The position numbers were made by a program, and so were the translations under genes. This document shows positions 1 through 8,324 of a stretch of DNA of 47,483 nucleotides, in pieces. The notes beneath the pieces are model-generated. The model was not told where the DNA came from. It saw only the letters and a list, made by a program, of their open reading frames with translations, and did no database searches. The DNA comes from Bacteroidota bacterium (GTDB lineage: Bacteria > Bacteroidota > Bacteroidia > Chitinophagales > Chitinophagaceae), in assembly GCA_023429825.1 (NCBI GenBank), contig JAEZDC010000108.1:1-47483 (forward strand), written 5' to 3'. Positions within the stretch are counted from its first letter, which is position 1, and each line of letters opens with the position of its first letter.

Positions 1-96
<96 letters not shown>

Positions 97-267
97 AAAT
101 GTTGTTTGATCTGACTATTAGTCTCAAGTAAATTGAAATTAACGTCGGATTTTAATTGTGTTACGTTTTAAACCTTACCACAAAAAACTAGTTTTTGTGT
201 ACTGTTGCTTCCAAACTTTCAAAGATCTTTTCGGCGTATTCTGCCGCCCCGTTTTTGATTGGGGTTG

Positions 268-298
268 CAAAGGTAAGCGCCTTTTTATTTTCACCAAA
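268..298 (-). promoter_or_regulatory. rRNA promoter P1 (proximal)
   Basis: On the minus strand, TTTG (298-295), a 19-bp spacer and TACCTTTG (275-268) match the Bacteroidota primary sigma consensus. It is the promoter closest to 16S, with a predicted start about 165 nt upstream of the mature 5' end. Confidence 0.85.
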
Positions 299-383
299 TT
301 TATTTTCGATTTTATTCGAAAAATTTTGAGAGAATTTGATTTGATTTTTTCTGAAGAACTAACCGCTTTTTTGAAGCGGGGTG

Positions 384-414
384 CAAAGATAAGCGGAGGT
401 TTTTTTCTACCAAA
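384..414 (-). promoter_or_regulatory. rRNA promoter P2
   Basis: TTTG (414-411), a 19-bp spacer and TATCTTTG (391-384) on the minus strand give a perfect consensus. It is 116 bp upstream of P1. Confidence 0.87.
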
Positions 415-487
415 TTTTCTTTCGAAAATTTCTTTGCTTTTTACATTTCTTTCTGAAGAGCTAATCGCTATTTTTTCTAGCGGAGTG

Positions 488-519
488 CAAAGGTAGGAGG
501 CTTATGTTTACCATCCAAT
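488..519 (-). promoter_or_regulatory. rRNA promoter P3
   Basis: TACCTTTG (495-488) on the minus strand, with a weaker upstream TTGG (518-515) at 19-bp spacing. It is 104 bp upstream of P2. Confidence 0.8.
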
Positions 520-591
520 TTTATTTCAAACTTTTCTTCGCTTTTTACATTTCTTTTTAAAGAACTGGCCGCTATTTTTTCAAGCGGAGGG

Positions 592-623
592 CAAAGGTAA
601 GATGCATATGTAAAGCATCCAAC
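592..623 (-). promoter_or_regulatory. rRNA promoter P4
   Basis: TACCTTTG (599-592) on the minus strand, with upstream TTGG (622-619) at 19-bp spacing. It is 104 bp upstream of P3, and has the same -33 variant as P3. Confidence 0.8.
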
Positions 624-696
624 TTTATTCGAAACCTTTCTTTGCTTTTAGCAAATCTTTTTAAAGAACTAGACCGCTTTTTTGTTTTGCGGGGTG

Positions 697-727
697 CAAA
701 GATAGGAGTGGAAAGTTCGCTGCCAAA
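697..727 (-). promoter_or_regulatory. rRNA promoter P5 (distal)
   Basis: TTTG (727-724), a 19-bp spacer and TATCTTTG (704-697) on the minus strand give a perfect consensus. It is 105 bp upstream of P4. No sixth copy is visible further upstream. Confidence 0.87.
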
Positions 728-1099
728 TCTTTTTTGAAAAGTAAAATGTTAAGAAGCTGAAACGTATGCCCAGCAAGGCTTCTGTACGATAAAAATATTT
801 TGACCCATGCTTAAACATGCGGATACGAAGGAGCAGCCGCTGTACTCCTTAACATGAACCATATTATAAACAGTCCAATGATGTCGGTCACAATAGAATG
901 ATCCAAGCCTTTAAGGTTGTTCGACTTTGCTTCGGACCTTGGTTGGGTCTGCTTCGAGTCTTGGTCGGGTTTGCTTCGGACCTTGTTCGGGTCTGCTTCA
1001 GCTATATACCGAAGGAGAGTAAACCCAGACCTGAACCAGGTACGAAGCAAACTGCTGCCAAAGTCCTTATAAAATCCCTATAAGAACCCTATAACATCC
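728..1099. other. Intergenic region between rRNA promoters and truA
   Basis: No convincing gene. It holds a nested hairpin at 828-850 (outer arms AAGGAG/CTCCTT, inner CAG/CTG), the 22-bp tandem/inverted repeat at 928-1051 and the 11-bp repeats from 1064. Two short ORFs on opposite strands (811-1050 and 898-1083) overlap each other across the repeats, have low-complexity compositions and are rejected as genes. Confidence 0.6.
928..1051. repeat. 22-bp tandem repeat with inverted copy
   Basis: Three direct imperfect copies of a 22-bp unit starting TGCTTCGG (928-949, 950-971, 972-993) are followed by an inverted copy: 970-995 pairs with 1026-1051, sharing CTTCG..ACC...TTC.GGTCTG. Single-stranded, the region could fold into a long imperfect hairpin. 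Function unknown. Confidence 0.7.
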
Positions 1100-1118
1100 C
1101 TATAATAGTCCTATAGCT
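1064..1118. repeat. Five 11-bp tandem repeats (TCCCTATAANA)
   Basis: Five units of exactly 11 bp (1064-1074, 1075-1085, 1086-1096, 1097-1107, 1108-1118) with consensus TCCCTATAANA. The array runs into the last codons of truA, whose stop (1100-1102) lies inside it. Confidence 0.75.
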
Positions 1119-1876
1119 TCGGTTGTTTGCCTGGTTTTTAATAGATTCTCTGGAAAATTTACTGATACAAGGAATAAACCGTGGGCCGGAGCTGAAAAAT
1201 CTGCAGTAGATTGATGTTGACCAGCAATGATATCTTGGAATTTTTCGATCGTGATATTCTTTCGGGCGACCTTTAACATGGTGGCTACCAACGCCCTAAC
1301 CATTCCCCGAAGAAACCGGTTGCCTTTAATATGATATACCAGGATATCATTTTCCTGCACCCATTGTGAACGATGAATAGTACATATGAAATTGTTTACC
1401 TGGGTGTTGCGTTTAGAGAAAGAGGTGAAATCACTCGTATTTTTAATAATGCCAGCAGCCCGATAAAGCAAATCAATATCTATAACAAATGGATAATACC
1501 ATGCCCTATCCTCTAAAAAAGGATCTTTCTTATTGTAAATGAAATACTTGTATTCCCTTGCCAAGGCATCAAACCTGCAATGGGCGGTGTTAGCTACTGT
1601 ATACGCAGCCTTCAAAACAATATCAGCCGGCAAGATCGAATTAAGATTATATAGGTGGTCTTTATTAATCCGTACGTCAGTATCTACATGAAAAAAATTC
1701 TGAAGAGCGTGCACTCCTGCATCGGTTCGCGAAGAACCTGTAAGCTCAAATTTTCGACGGTAAAATGTTTCCAGTGCCGTGGCCACCTCCGATTGAATCG
1801 TCTTAGCATTCTCCTGCACCTGGAAACCGCTATAGTTGGTGCCTTTATAGGAAACCTCTAAAAAATACCGTTGCAT
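1100..1876 (-). CDS. truA: tRNA pseudouridine(38-40) synthase TruA
   Basis: A 258-residue protein of normal family length. TruA converts uridines 38-40 of the tRNA anticodon arm to pseudouridine in the cytoplasm. The catalytic aspartate is D52 in the family signature SSRTDAGVHAL (residues 48-58). The N-terminal YKGTNYSGFQ and the later RFLRGMVR segment also fit the family. A -7-like TATTTTTG lies only 5 bp upstream of the ATG (1888-1881) without a clear -33 element, so the message may be nearly leaderless. The extreme C-terminus is encoded by the 11-bp repeat array, so the last few residues are probably not conserved. It is transcribed away from the M1 peptidase gene. Confidence 0.95.
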   Translation of the reverse strand: MQRYFLEVSYKGTNYSGFQVQENAKTIQSEVATALETFYRRKFELTGSSRTDAGVHALQNFFHVDTDVRINKDHLYNLNSILPADIVLKAAYTVANTAHCRFDALAREYKYFIYNKKDPFLEDRAWYYPFVIDIDLLYRAAGIIKNTSDFTSFSKRNTQVNNFICTIHRSQWVQENDILVYHIKGNRFLRGMVRALVATMLKVARKNITIEKFQDIIAGQHQSTADFSAPAHGLFLVSVNFPENLLKTRQTTEAIGLL

Positions 1877-1976
1877 ATATCAAAAATACCTGAAGTTGAT
1901 GTTGCATTCCGAATAAAGGCATTGTTATTTATCTTCCTTTCATATAATATTCACACCGGTAGGTTTTTGCCCAATA

Positions 1977-1984
1977 TATCTTTG
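1977..1984 (+). promoter_or_regulatory. -7 element upstream of the M1 peptidase gene
   Basis: TATCTTTG matches TAnnTTTG and lies 20 bp before the ATG at 2005. No TTTG is found at 19-21 bp spacing, so it is only half supported. Confidence 0.45.
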
Positions 1985-2004
1985 ACGACTTAAATAAAAA
2001 CTAC

Positions 2005-4488
2005 ATGAGGCAATTTCTAATTTTTTTCCTGGCATCAATTATTGTTTTTCAAAGCCAGGCTCAGCCAGGCGGGGCAGCATCAAAAGATACATCCTGGAAA
2101 AAAGTATACAGGTCATTTCCCACCAAGATCAATAATCTTGTTCATACGAAACTGGATGCGAAATTCGATTACCAGAATTCTTATTTAATCGGAAAAGTAT
2201 GGATCACTTTAAAGCCTCACTTCTACCCTACTGATTCTTTGCAGTTGGATGCAAAAGGAATGAATATTAACACAGTTGCTATTGTGAAGGGGGGTAAGAA
2301 TATCCCGTTAAAATACAGCTACGATAGCATGATCCTGAATATTAAATTAGACAAGACATATAAAAACACAGAAAATTATACTGTGTACATAGATTATGTA
2401 GCTAAACCCGACGAATTAAAAGCTGAAGGAAGCCAGGCGATCACTGATGCAAAGGGTCTGTACTTCATCAACCCGAAAGGGGAAGACAAAGATAAACCAA
2501 CACAAATATGGACACAGGGGGAAACTGAAGCTACTTCCGTTTGGGTGCCTACGATAGATAAGACAAATCAAAAAACAACACAGGAATTCAACCTTACTGT
2601 TCCATCAAAATATGTAACACTTTCTAATGGTAAACTAACTGCACAAAAGAAAAATGCGGATGGCACCAGAACAGATACATGGAAGATGGAACAACCTCAT
2701 GCCCCTTACTTATTCTTTATGGGGATTGGAGATTTTGCCGTAGTAAAAGACAGCTATAAAGGCAAAGAGGTGAGTTATTATGTGGAGAAAGAATACGAGA
2801 GTGTAGCGAGGAAAATCTTTGGAGAAACGCCTCTGATGATGGCTTTCTTCTCGAAGATATTAGGAGTAGAATATCCGTGGGTGAAGTATGCACAAATGGC
2901 TGCGAGAGATTATGTAAGTGGCGCAATGGAAAACACAACAGCCACTTTACATAGGGAAGAATTACAGCAAAACGCCAGAGAACTTGTTGATGGAAATAAA
3001 TACCTGGAGTACATTCCGCATGAATTATTTCACCAATGGTTCGGGGATCTTGTTACTGCAGAAAGCTGGAGTAACCTGACAGTGAATGAAAGCTTTGCCA
3101 ACTATAGCGAGTATCTATGGCATGAATACAGGTATGGTGCCGATGCTGCAGCATCTCACAATTATGATGATATGCAGATCTATTTGAGAAGCGGAAGTGC
3201 TAATAAAGATCTTGTGCGCTATTATTATCGTGATAAAGAAGATATGTTTGATGCAGTGAGTTATCACAAAGGTGGAAGGATACTGCATATGCTAAGAACA
3301 TACCTGGGAGATAGTGCTTTTTTTAAATCGCTGAACGTCTATCTCACAAAAAATAAATTCGGAACAGGTAATGCTGATAAACTAAGACTTGCATTTGAGG
3401 AAGTTTCCGGAAAAGATCTGAACTGGTTCTTCAACCAATGGTATTTTGGCAGTGGCCATCCGAATCTTGATATCAGCTATGGCTATGATGATGCTACGAG
3501 TACAGCTAAAGTATACATCAAACAAACCCAGGCTGGAGATAAAGTGTTCAGGCTTCCGTTTGCTATTGATATTTACCATGGTGCAGATAAAGTGAGACAT
3601 GAAGTTTGGATGATCAATAAAGTGGATACTTTTTCTTTCAGCGTTAGAAGCAAGCCGGACCTAATAAATGTAGACGCAAACAAGATCCTTCTATCAAATA
3701 AAAAAGATTCAAAAACATTGTCTGAATATGCTCACCAGTTCCGTTTTGCAAAAACTTTCGGTGATCGCAGGGAAGCAATCGAGTTTGCAACCAAAAATAA
3801 AAATGAAGCTGCCGCCAATGCAATATTGGTCAAGGCCTTAAATGACCCGTTTCATAAATTACGCATACAAGCTATTGCTGCATTAGGTACCACTGATCTA
3901 AATACTCAAACGCTCGCAAAAATCGAAGTGCTTGCTACTAAAGATCCTTACAGGCTAGTGAGGGCTACTGCTATCGAAGTTCTGGCCAGCCGTAGTGATG
4001 CGAAATACAGGTCACTCTTCGCTCAAGGGATAAAAGATTCTTCATATTCCGTTGCCGGCGCATCCGTATTAGGTTTGATGGAGATCGATGAAGTTGCAGC
4101 CATTGCTGCATTGCCTGAGTTAAGTAAAGATGCGAGGGGAGAATTGAAGTCAGCTCTTGAACAAGTTTCGGTTTTAACTAAAACTGATGCAGACTTTGAA
4201 GAGATGGTGGCTGATTTTGAAGGTGCAGGTATGATAGAGAAATTCTCCAAGTTCAACGTTTTCATTATTTACCTGAGAAAAGTAGAAAATACAGCGAACT
4301 TTAAAAAAGGTGTTGACCTTATGGCCACTTTCAGAGACAGGATGACACCATTTGCACCGCAGATCAAAGAAGTAGTAAATAAAATGTTCACGGATCTCAA
4401 AGCAAAAAAACAAGCTGTGAAATCTAAATCATCTAATGCTACCGCAATTGACGAACAGATTGCGTATCTGGAAACTGTGATCAAATGA
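2005..4488 (+). CDS. M1 family metallopeptidase (aminopeptidase) with HEAT-repeat tail
   Basis: An 827-residue zinc aminopeptidase of the gluzincin M1 family. A signal peptide covers about residues 1-19 (ends in FQSQAQ), so it is exported. The exopeptidase motif GAMEN is at 306-310 and the zinc site HELFH at 339-343, with the third ligand E362 in NESF, exactly the HExxHx18E spacing. The N-terminal domain is the usual M1 beta-sandwich. About residues 585-740 look like HEAT-type helical repeats (NDPFHKLRIQAIAALG, KDPYRLVRATAIEVLAS), as in the ERAP/TAF2-like tail. Likely role: trimming N-terminal residues from peptides outside the cytoplasm. It is a single-gene unit with a strong terminator right after it. 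Confidence 0.93.
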   Translation: MRQFLIFFLASIIVFQSQAQPGGAASKDTSWKKVYRSFPTKINNLVHTKLDAKFDYQNSYLIGKVWITLKPHFYPTDSLQLDAKGMNINTVAIVKGGKNIPLKYSYDSMILNIKLDKTYKNTENYTVYIDYVAKPDELKAEGSQAITDAKGLYFINPKGEDKDKPTQIWTQGETEATSVWVPTIDKTNQKTTQEFNLTVPSKYVTLSNGKLTAQKKNADGTRTDTWKMEQPHAPYLFFMGIGDFAVVKDSYKGKEVSYYVEKEYESVARKIFGETPLMMAFFSKILGVEYPWVKYAQMAARDYVSGAMENTTATLHREELQQNARELVDGNKYLEYIPHELFHQWFGDLVTAESWSNLTVNESFANYSEYLWHEYRYGADAAASHNYDDMQIYLRSGSANKDLVRYYYRDKEDMFDAVSYHKGGRILHMLRTYLGDSAFFKSLNVYLTKNKFGTGNADKLRLAFEEVSGKDLNWFFNQWYFGSGHPNLDISYGYDDATSTAKVYIKQTQAGDKVFRLPFAIDIYHGADKVRHEVWMINKVDTFSFSVRSKPDLINVDANKILLSNKKDSKTLSEYAHQFRFAKTFGDRREAIEFATKNKNEAAANAILVKALNDPFHKLRIQAIAALGTTDLNTQTLAKIEVLATKDPYRLVRATAIEVLASRSDAKYRSLFAQGIKDSSYSVAGASVLGLMEIDEVAAIAALPELSKDARGELKSALEQVSVLTKTDADFEEMVADFEGAGMIEKFSKFNVFIIYLRKVENTANFKKGVDLMATFRDRMTPFAPQIKEVVNKMFTDLKAKKQAVKSKSSNATAIDEQIAYLETVIK

Positions 4489-4506
4489 TGCTTCTTCATA
4501 AATAAT

Positions 4507-4540
4507 AATAAGCTGCTCAACGGGCAGCTTATTTTTTTTG
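4507..4540 (+). terminator. Rho-independent terminator after the M1 peptidase gene
   Basis: A 10-bp perfect stem AATAAGCTGC/GCAGCTTATT with a short loop is followed by a run of T. It sits 18 bp after the stop at 4488 and immediately before guaA. Confidence 0.9.
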
Positions 4541-4598
4541 CAACATTATGAATACTCCTTCTCTCCCGCTTCCGGCATCGAGTTATTATCTTCGCCGC

Positions 4599-6128
4599 AT
4601 GTCAGAGAAAGTCCTCATTCTTGATTTTGGAAGTCAATACACCCAGTTAATTGCACGAGCTGTAAGAGAAGCGAATGTTTATTGCGAGATCATTCCGTAC
4701 AACAAAACGTTTTCTTATGAGGGATTGAAGGGCATCATATTGAGTGGATCACCTTTCAGCGTAAATGATTCTGATGCTCCTGTTGTTGATATAGCAGACA
4801 TGAATTCTAAACTTCCGTTGCTTGGAGTGTGTTATGGTGCCCAGTTAACAGCTAAAGTGTTAGGAGGAAAAGTTGGAAAAAGCAATAAAAGGGAATACGG
4901 AAGAGCTATTCTTACTGATCACAAAGACGATGTGCTCTTCAATAACGTAACAGGTAATACGCAGGTATGGATGAGCCACAGCGATTCTATCACCGAATTA
5001 CCCGAAGGGTTTGAACTTCTTGCAACAACCAACAGTATTCCTATTGCCGCATTCAAAAAAACAGGCAACGGAAATCCTTTATACGGCATTCAATTTCATC
5101 CTGAAGTGTATCATTCTATCGAAGGAAAAAAAATATTACACAACTTCCTGGTGAATATCTGCGGATGCAAGCAGGATTGGACGCCATCCTCTTTCGTCCA
5201 TGAAACTGTTGAACAACTCAAACAACAGATCGGTGATGGTCATGTGATCATGGCATTGAGTGGTGGAGTAGACAGTACTGTTGCTGCAACGCTTATCAGC
5301 AAAGCGATCGGCGACCGGCTTCATGGAATTTTTGTTGATAACGGTGTATTGCGTAAAGGCGAATTTGAGCAGGTACTGGAAACATACAAACAACTCAATC
5401 TGAATGTTAAGGGCATAGATGCTAAACAATTATTCTATTCAGCCTTAGCCGGAAAATCTGATCCCGAAGAAAAGAGAAAGATCATCGGCGGATTGTTTAT
5501 TGACGTGTTTGCAGAAGAAGCTGCAAAATTCAAAGAAGCACAATTCTTAGGTCAGGGAACGATCTACCCCGACGTAATTGAAAGTATGAGTGTACATGGA
5601 CCATCTGTTACCATCAAATCACATCATAATGTAGGTGGATTACCAGAGAAAATGCATTTGAAATTAGTGGAACCTTTACGTTCACTTTTTAAAGATGAAG
5701 TGAGAAAAGTTGGCCTGGAGCTGGGTATTCCACAGGAGATGATCAACCGCCATCCATTCCCCGGGCCTGGTTTAGCTATCCGTATTCTTGGTGAAATAAC
5801 AGAAGAAAAAGTTAACCTTCTGCAACAGGCAGATGCCATTTATATCAGTGCTTTAAAAGAGCACAACCTGTATTCCACTGTTTGGCAGGCAGGTACCATT
5901 CTACTTCCTGTAAAAAGTGTTGGAGTTATGGGTGATGAAAGAACTTATGAATTTACAGTGGCACTCAGGGCAGTAACTTCTATTGATGGAATGACTGCGG
6001 ACTGGGCACACCTTCCCTATGATTTCCTTGCGCATGTAAGTAACGAGATCATTAATTCTGTTAAAGGAATTAACCGTGTAGTTTATGATATAAGCAGTAA
6101 ACCTCCGGCAACGATTGAATGGGAATAG
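4599..6128 (+). CDS. guaA: GMP synthase (glutamine-hydrolysing)
   Basis: Makes GMP from XMP, glutamine and ATP, the last step of guanine nucleotide synthesis. An N-terminal class I glutaminase has nucleophile C78 in GVCYGAQ and the His/Glu pair in FHPEVYHS. The ATP pyrophosphatase domain has the P-loop SGGVDS at 221-226, and the C-terminal dimerisation domain has HPFPGPGLAIR and ends in PPATIEWE. I chose the ATG at 4599 (MSEKVLILDFGSQYT, 509 residues) because it begins just before the conserved strand and gives the usual family length. The ATG at 4548 would add 17 unconserved residues and starts only 8 bp after the preceding terminator. Complete and apparently functional. Confidence 0.95.
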   Translation: MSEKVLILDFGSQYTQLIARAVREANVYCEIIPYNKTFSYEGLKGIILSGSPFSVNDSDAPVVDIADMNSKLPLLGVCYGAQLTAKVLGGKVGKSNKREYGRAILTDHKDDVLFNNVTGNTQVWMSHSDSITELPEGFELLATTNSIPIAAFKKTGNGNPLYGIQFHPEVYHSIEGKKILHNFLVNICGCKQDWTPSSFVHETVEQLKQQIGDGHVIMALSGGVDSTVAATLISKAIGDRLHGIFVDNGVLRKGEFEQVLETYKQLNLNVKGIDAKQLFYSALAGKSDPEEKRKIIGGLFIDVFAEEAAKFKEAQFLGQGTIYPDVIESMSVHGPSVTIKSHHNVGGLPEKMHLKLVEPLRSLFKDEVRKVGLELGIPQEMINRHPFPGPGLAIRILGEITEEKVNLLQQADAIYISALKEHNLYSTVWQAGTILLPVKSVGVMGDERTYEFTVALRAVTSIDGMTADWAHLPYDFLAHVSNEIINSVKGINRVVYDISSKPPATIEWE

Positions 6129-6170
6129 GCACCAATTTTGTACCTTAACTCCTCAACCTAAAAAACCTTC

Positions 6171-7355
6171 ATGCACCAGTTGAAGAAATTAATATTGATC
6201 GTTTTAGTTTGCTGTACTCATTTTTCTTTTGCACAAGACACATCCAGGCCAGTGAAAGTAGCCGTATTTGTTCCGCTTTATCTTGATTCTGCTTTCAATG
6301 GCGCATCTTATAAACTGGGGACAAAGAATCTTCCAAAGTATATTTTACCGGGCCTTGACTTTTACAATGGAATCATGCTGGCGATCGACTCATTAAATAA
6401 TGATATCGTTCCATTAGAGGTGCAGATCTATGATACAAAATCAAGAGATCAGAATTTAACCAGGGCCTTATCTTCTCCTGACGCAAATGATTTAGCCTTT
6501 ATCATTGGTTCTTTCACTACCAAAGAAGAACTTAAGCTAGCCTCCGATTTTGCTTTGAGCCGAAACGTGCCGCTCATTTCTGCAACTTATCCTAACGACG
6601 GGGGTATTACTTCTAATCCAAACCTGATCATCATTAATCCAACTTTACTTACACATATTGAAGGCGCATTTAAGTATGTGCAGCGCAATCATTCTTTAGA
6701 TAATATCATTCTATTGAACAGGAGAGGTGACCAGATGGACGAACTGATCAAAGTAAACTTTGAAGAGGCAGCGAAGAAGTATGGATTCAATAGGTTGAAA
6801 GTAAAATATGCAGATGTGGATCCAGATAATTTTTCTGAAGGATCGATCATTGCGTTGTTGGATAGCACGAAAAAAAATGTCATCGTAGGCGCTACTCTAA
6901 ATGAAACGTTTGCAAAGAATATCGTTCGCACACTCAGCAGTGTAAAAGGAACGTATGAAAGCACAGCGATCGGCATGCCTACCTGGGATAATATGAGAGA
7001 ACTAAATAAGGGCGATGCAAGAGGCGTTGAGATCGTTTATTCCACGCCATATAATTTTCAACGCAGCGATCCAAAGCTCAGCAAACTTGTAGCAGCTTAC
7101 AGAGAAAAATATTTTGGAAGAGCGAGTGATATGGTGTTCAAAGGTTACGAGACAATGAACCATTTCACCAGGCTATACCTCCAAAACGGAAACAGGTTCA
7201 CTACAAATCTTTCTTCAAAAGATTTTAAATTCTTCAATGAGTACGATTTCCAACCTGTGAGAGCAAAAAAAGAAAGTACTTCAACAGATTACCTGGAAAA
7301 CAAGAAACTGTATTATGTAAAGAAATTAGACGGCGTTATTAAGTCAATCAATTAA
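6171..7355 (+). CDS. Periplasmic-binding-fold (type 1) protein, receptor-family ligand-binding
   Basis: A 394-residue exported protein with a signal peptide ending at about residue 21 (HFSFAQ). The body resembles the type 1 periplasmic-binding fold of branched-chain amino acid receptors: the start VKVAVFVPLYLDSAF, then PGLDFYNGIMLAIDSL, IYDTKSRDQ, FIIGSFTTKEELKLASDFA and NVPLISATYPNDGG. In Bacteroidota similar domains are fused to LysM repeats; no LysM is visible here. No permease or ATPase genes are adjacent, so a transport role is doubtful and a cell-envelope role is equally possible. It follows guaA by 42 bp and may be cotranscribed with it. Confidence 0.75.
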   Translation: MHQLKKLILIVLVCCTHFSFAQDTSRPVKVAVFVPLYLDSAFNGASYKLGTKNLPKYILPGLDFYNGIMLAIDSLNNDIVPLEVQIYDTKSRDQNLTRALSSPDANDLAFIIGSFTTKEELKLASDFALSRNVPLISATYPNDGGITSNPNLIIINPTLLTHIEGAFKYVQRNHSLDNIILLNRRGDQMDELIKVNFEEAAKKYGFNRLKVKYADVDPDNFSEGSIIALLDSTKKNVIVGATLNETFAKNIVRTLSSVKGTYESTAIGMPTWDNMRELNKGDARGVEIVYSTPYNFQRSDPKLSKLVAAYREKYFGRASDMVFKGYETMNHFTRLYLQNGNRFTTNLSSKDFKFFNEYDFQPVRAKKESTSTDYLENKKLYYVKKLDGVIKSIN

Positions 7356-7370
7356 AGCGTTCGTCTGGGG

Positions 7371-7399
7371 GATAGCAGCTATGAGCCATCAGCTATCAG
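7371..7399. repeat. Short intergenic palindrome-like element
   Basis: Arms GATAGC (7371-7376) and GCTATC (7392-7397) flank a segment that itself repeats CAGCTAT. It lies between the periplasmic-binding protein gene and fabI. A related GAGCTATCAGGCAATCAACTA string is at 38201-38221. Confidence 0.4.
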
Positions 7400-7481
7400 T
7401 TAACAGGGATCGAGCCTGTAGCATCTCCTTCTTTATCCTATGTGGTAAATCCCTATTTTTACGCCTCCTAAAAATCACTCT

Positions 7482-8294
7482 ATGGCTCATAATTTATTAC
7501 AGGGAAAAAAGGGAATCATCTTTGGCGCGTTGAACGATCAGTCTATCGCATGGAAGATCGCAGAAAAATGCCATGCAGAAGGTGCCCAGATCGTGTTGAC
7601 CAACGCTCCTATTGCTTTGCGTATGGGCGAGATCAACAAACTTGCTGAAACAACCAGTGCTCCTGTAATTCCTGCCGATGTTACCAACATGGACGATCTT
7701 AAAAGCCTTTTTGAAAAATCGATTGAGCATTTCGGAGGCAAAGTTGATTTCGTACTGCACTCTATTGGCATGAGCCTGAACATGAGAAAAGGAAAACATT
7801 ACACTGAAATAGATTATGGCTTCAACCAAAAGACCTTAGACATCTCAGCAATGAGCTTACACAGAGTACTGCGTACAGCCTGGGAAATGGACGCTCTTAA
7901 CGAATGGGGAAGTGTTGTTGCGCTTACTTATATCGCTGCGCAAAGAGTATTTCCTGACTATAATGAAATGGCTGATGCAAAATCTTTACTGGAAAGTGTA
8001 ACGCGAAGCTTCGGTTATCATTACGCTAAGAAAAAACATGTTCGAATCAATACAGTCTCTCAATCTCCGACCAGGACCACTGCCGGAAGTGGTGTGAAAG
8101 GCTTTGATGGATTCATCAACTATGCAGAAAAGATGAGCCCTTTAGGTAATGCATCTGCTGAAGATTGCGCTAACTACTGCGTTACTCTATTCAGCGATCT
8201 TACAAGAATGGTGACGATGCAAAATCTTTTCCATGATGGTGGTTTCAGCTTTACGGGAGTTACCCAGGATGTTATCGAGCAGATGGAAAAATAA
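7482..8294 (+). CDS. fabI: Enoyl-[acyl-carrier-protein] reductase (NADH), FabI
   Basis: A 270-residue short-chain dehydrogenase that reduces the enoyl-ACP double bond in the last step of each fatty-acid elongation cycle. The divergent FabI nucleotide-binding start is visible (KGIIFGALNDQSIAWKIA, residues 10-27). The active site is Y150, Y160 and K167 with the Tyr-x6-Lys spacing of FabI (FPDYNEMADAK). The substrate loop region SPTRTTAGSGVKGF and the tail (LFHDGGFSFTGVT) also fit. Length and motifs are normal. It is probably cotranscribed with the SemiSWEET gene 30 bp downstream. Confidence 0.95.
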   Translation: MAHNLLQGKKGIIFGALNDQSIAWKIAEKCHAEGAQIVLTNAPIALRMGEINKLAETTSAPVIPADVTNMDDLKSLFEKSIEHFGGKVDFVLHSIGMSLNMRKGKHYTEIDYGFNQKTLDISAMSLHRVLRTAWEMDALNEWGSVVALTYIAAQRVFPDYNEMADAKSLLESVTRSFGYHYAKKKHVRINTVSQSPTRTTAGSGVKGFDGFINYAEKMSPLGNASAEDCANYCVTLFSDLTRMVTMQNLFHDGGFSFTGVTQDVIEQMEK

Positions 8295-8324
8295 TTCGTC
8301 AATTAATAATTTGACAATTCAAGA

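Larger units (their letters stand above)
216..727 (-). repeat. Five-unit tandem repeat: promoter + 5' stem-loop + boxA-like element
   Basis: Units of 104-116 bp repeat through this stretch. In transcription order each holds a promoter, an inverted repeat at about +1 (plus-strand positions 674-692, 569-587, 466-482, 363-379 and 247-264), then a boxA-like AGTTCTTT/AGTTCTTC/AGCTCTTC stretch (670-656, 566-553, 462-449, 360-346; a looser GATCTTTGAAAG at 227-216 in the last unit). The core resembles the rRNA antitermination boxA. The ORF that can be read at 158-496 is built from these repeats and is not a gene. Confidence 0.75.

Noticed and set aside
158..496. 112-codon plus-strand ORF upstream of 16S
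   Set aside because: It lies entirely in the tandem rRNA promoter array, is antisense to the leader, and its protein is a Phe-rich repeat artefact.
811..1083. Two overlapping short ORFs on opposite strands
   Set aside because: They read through the 22-bp repeats, have no promoter or ribosome site and show repeat-derived composition.
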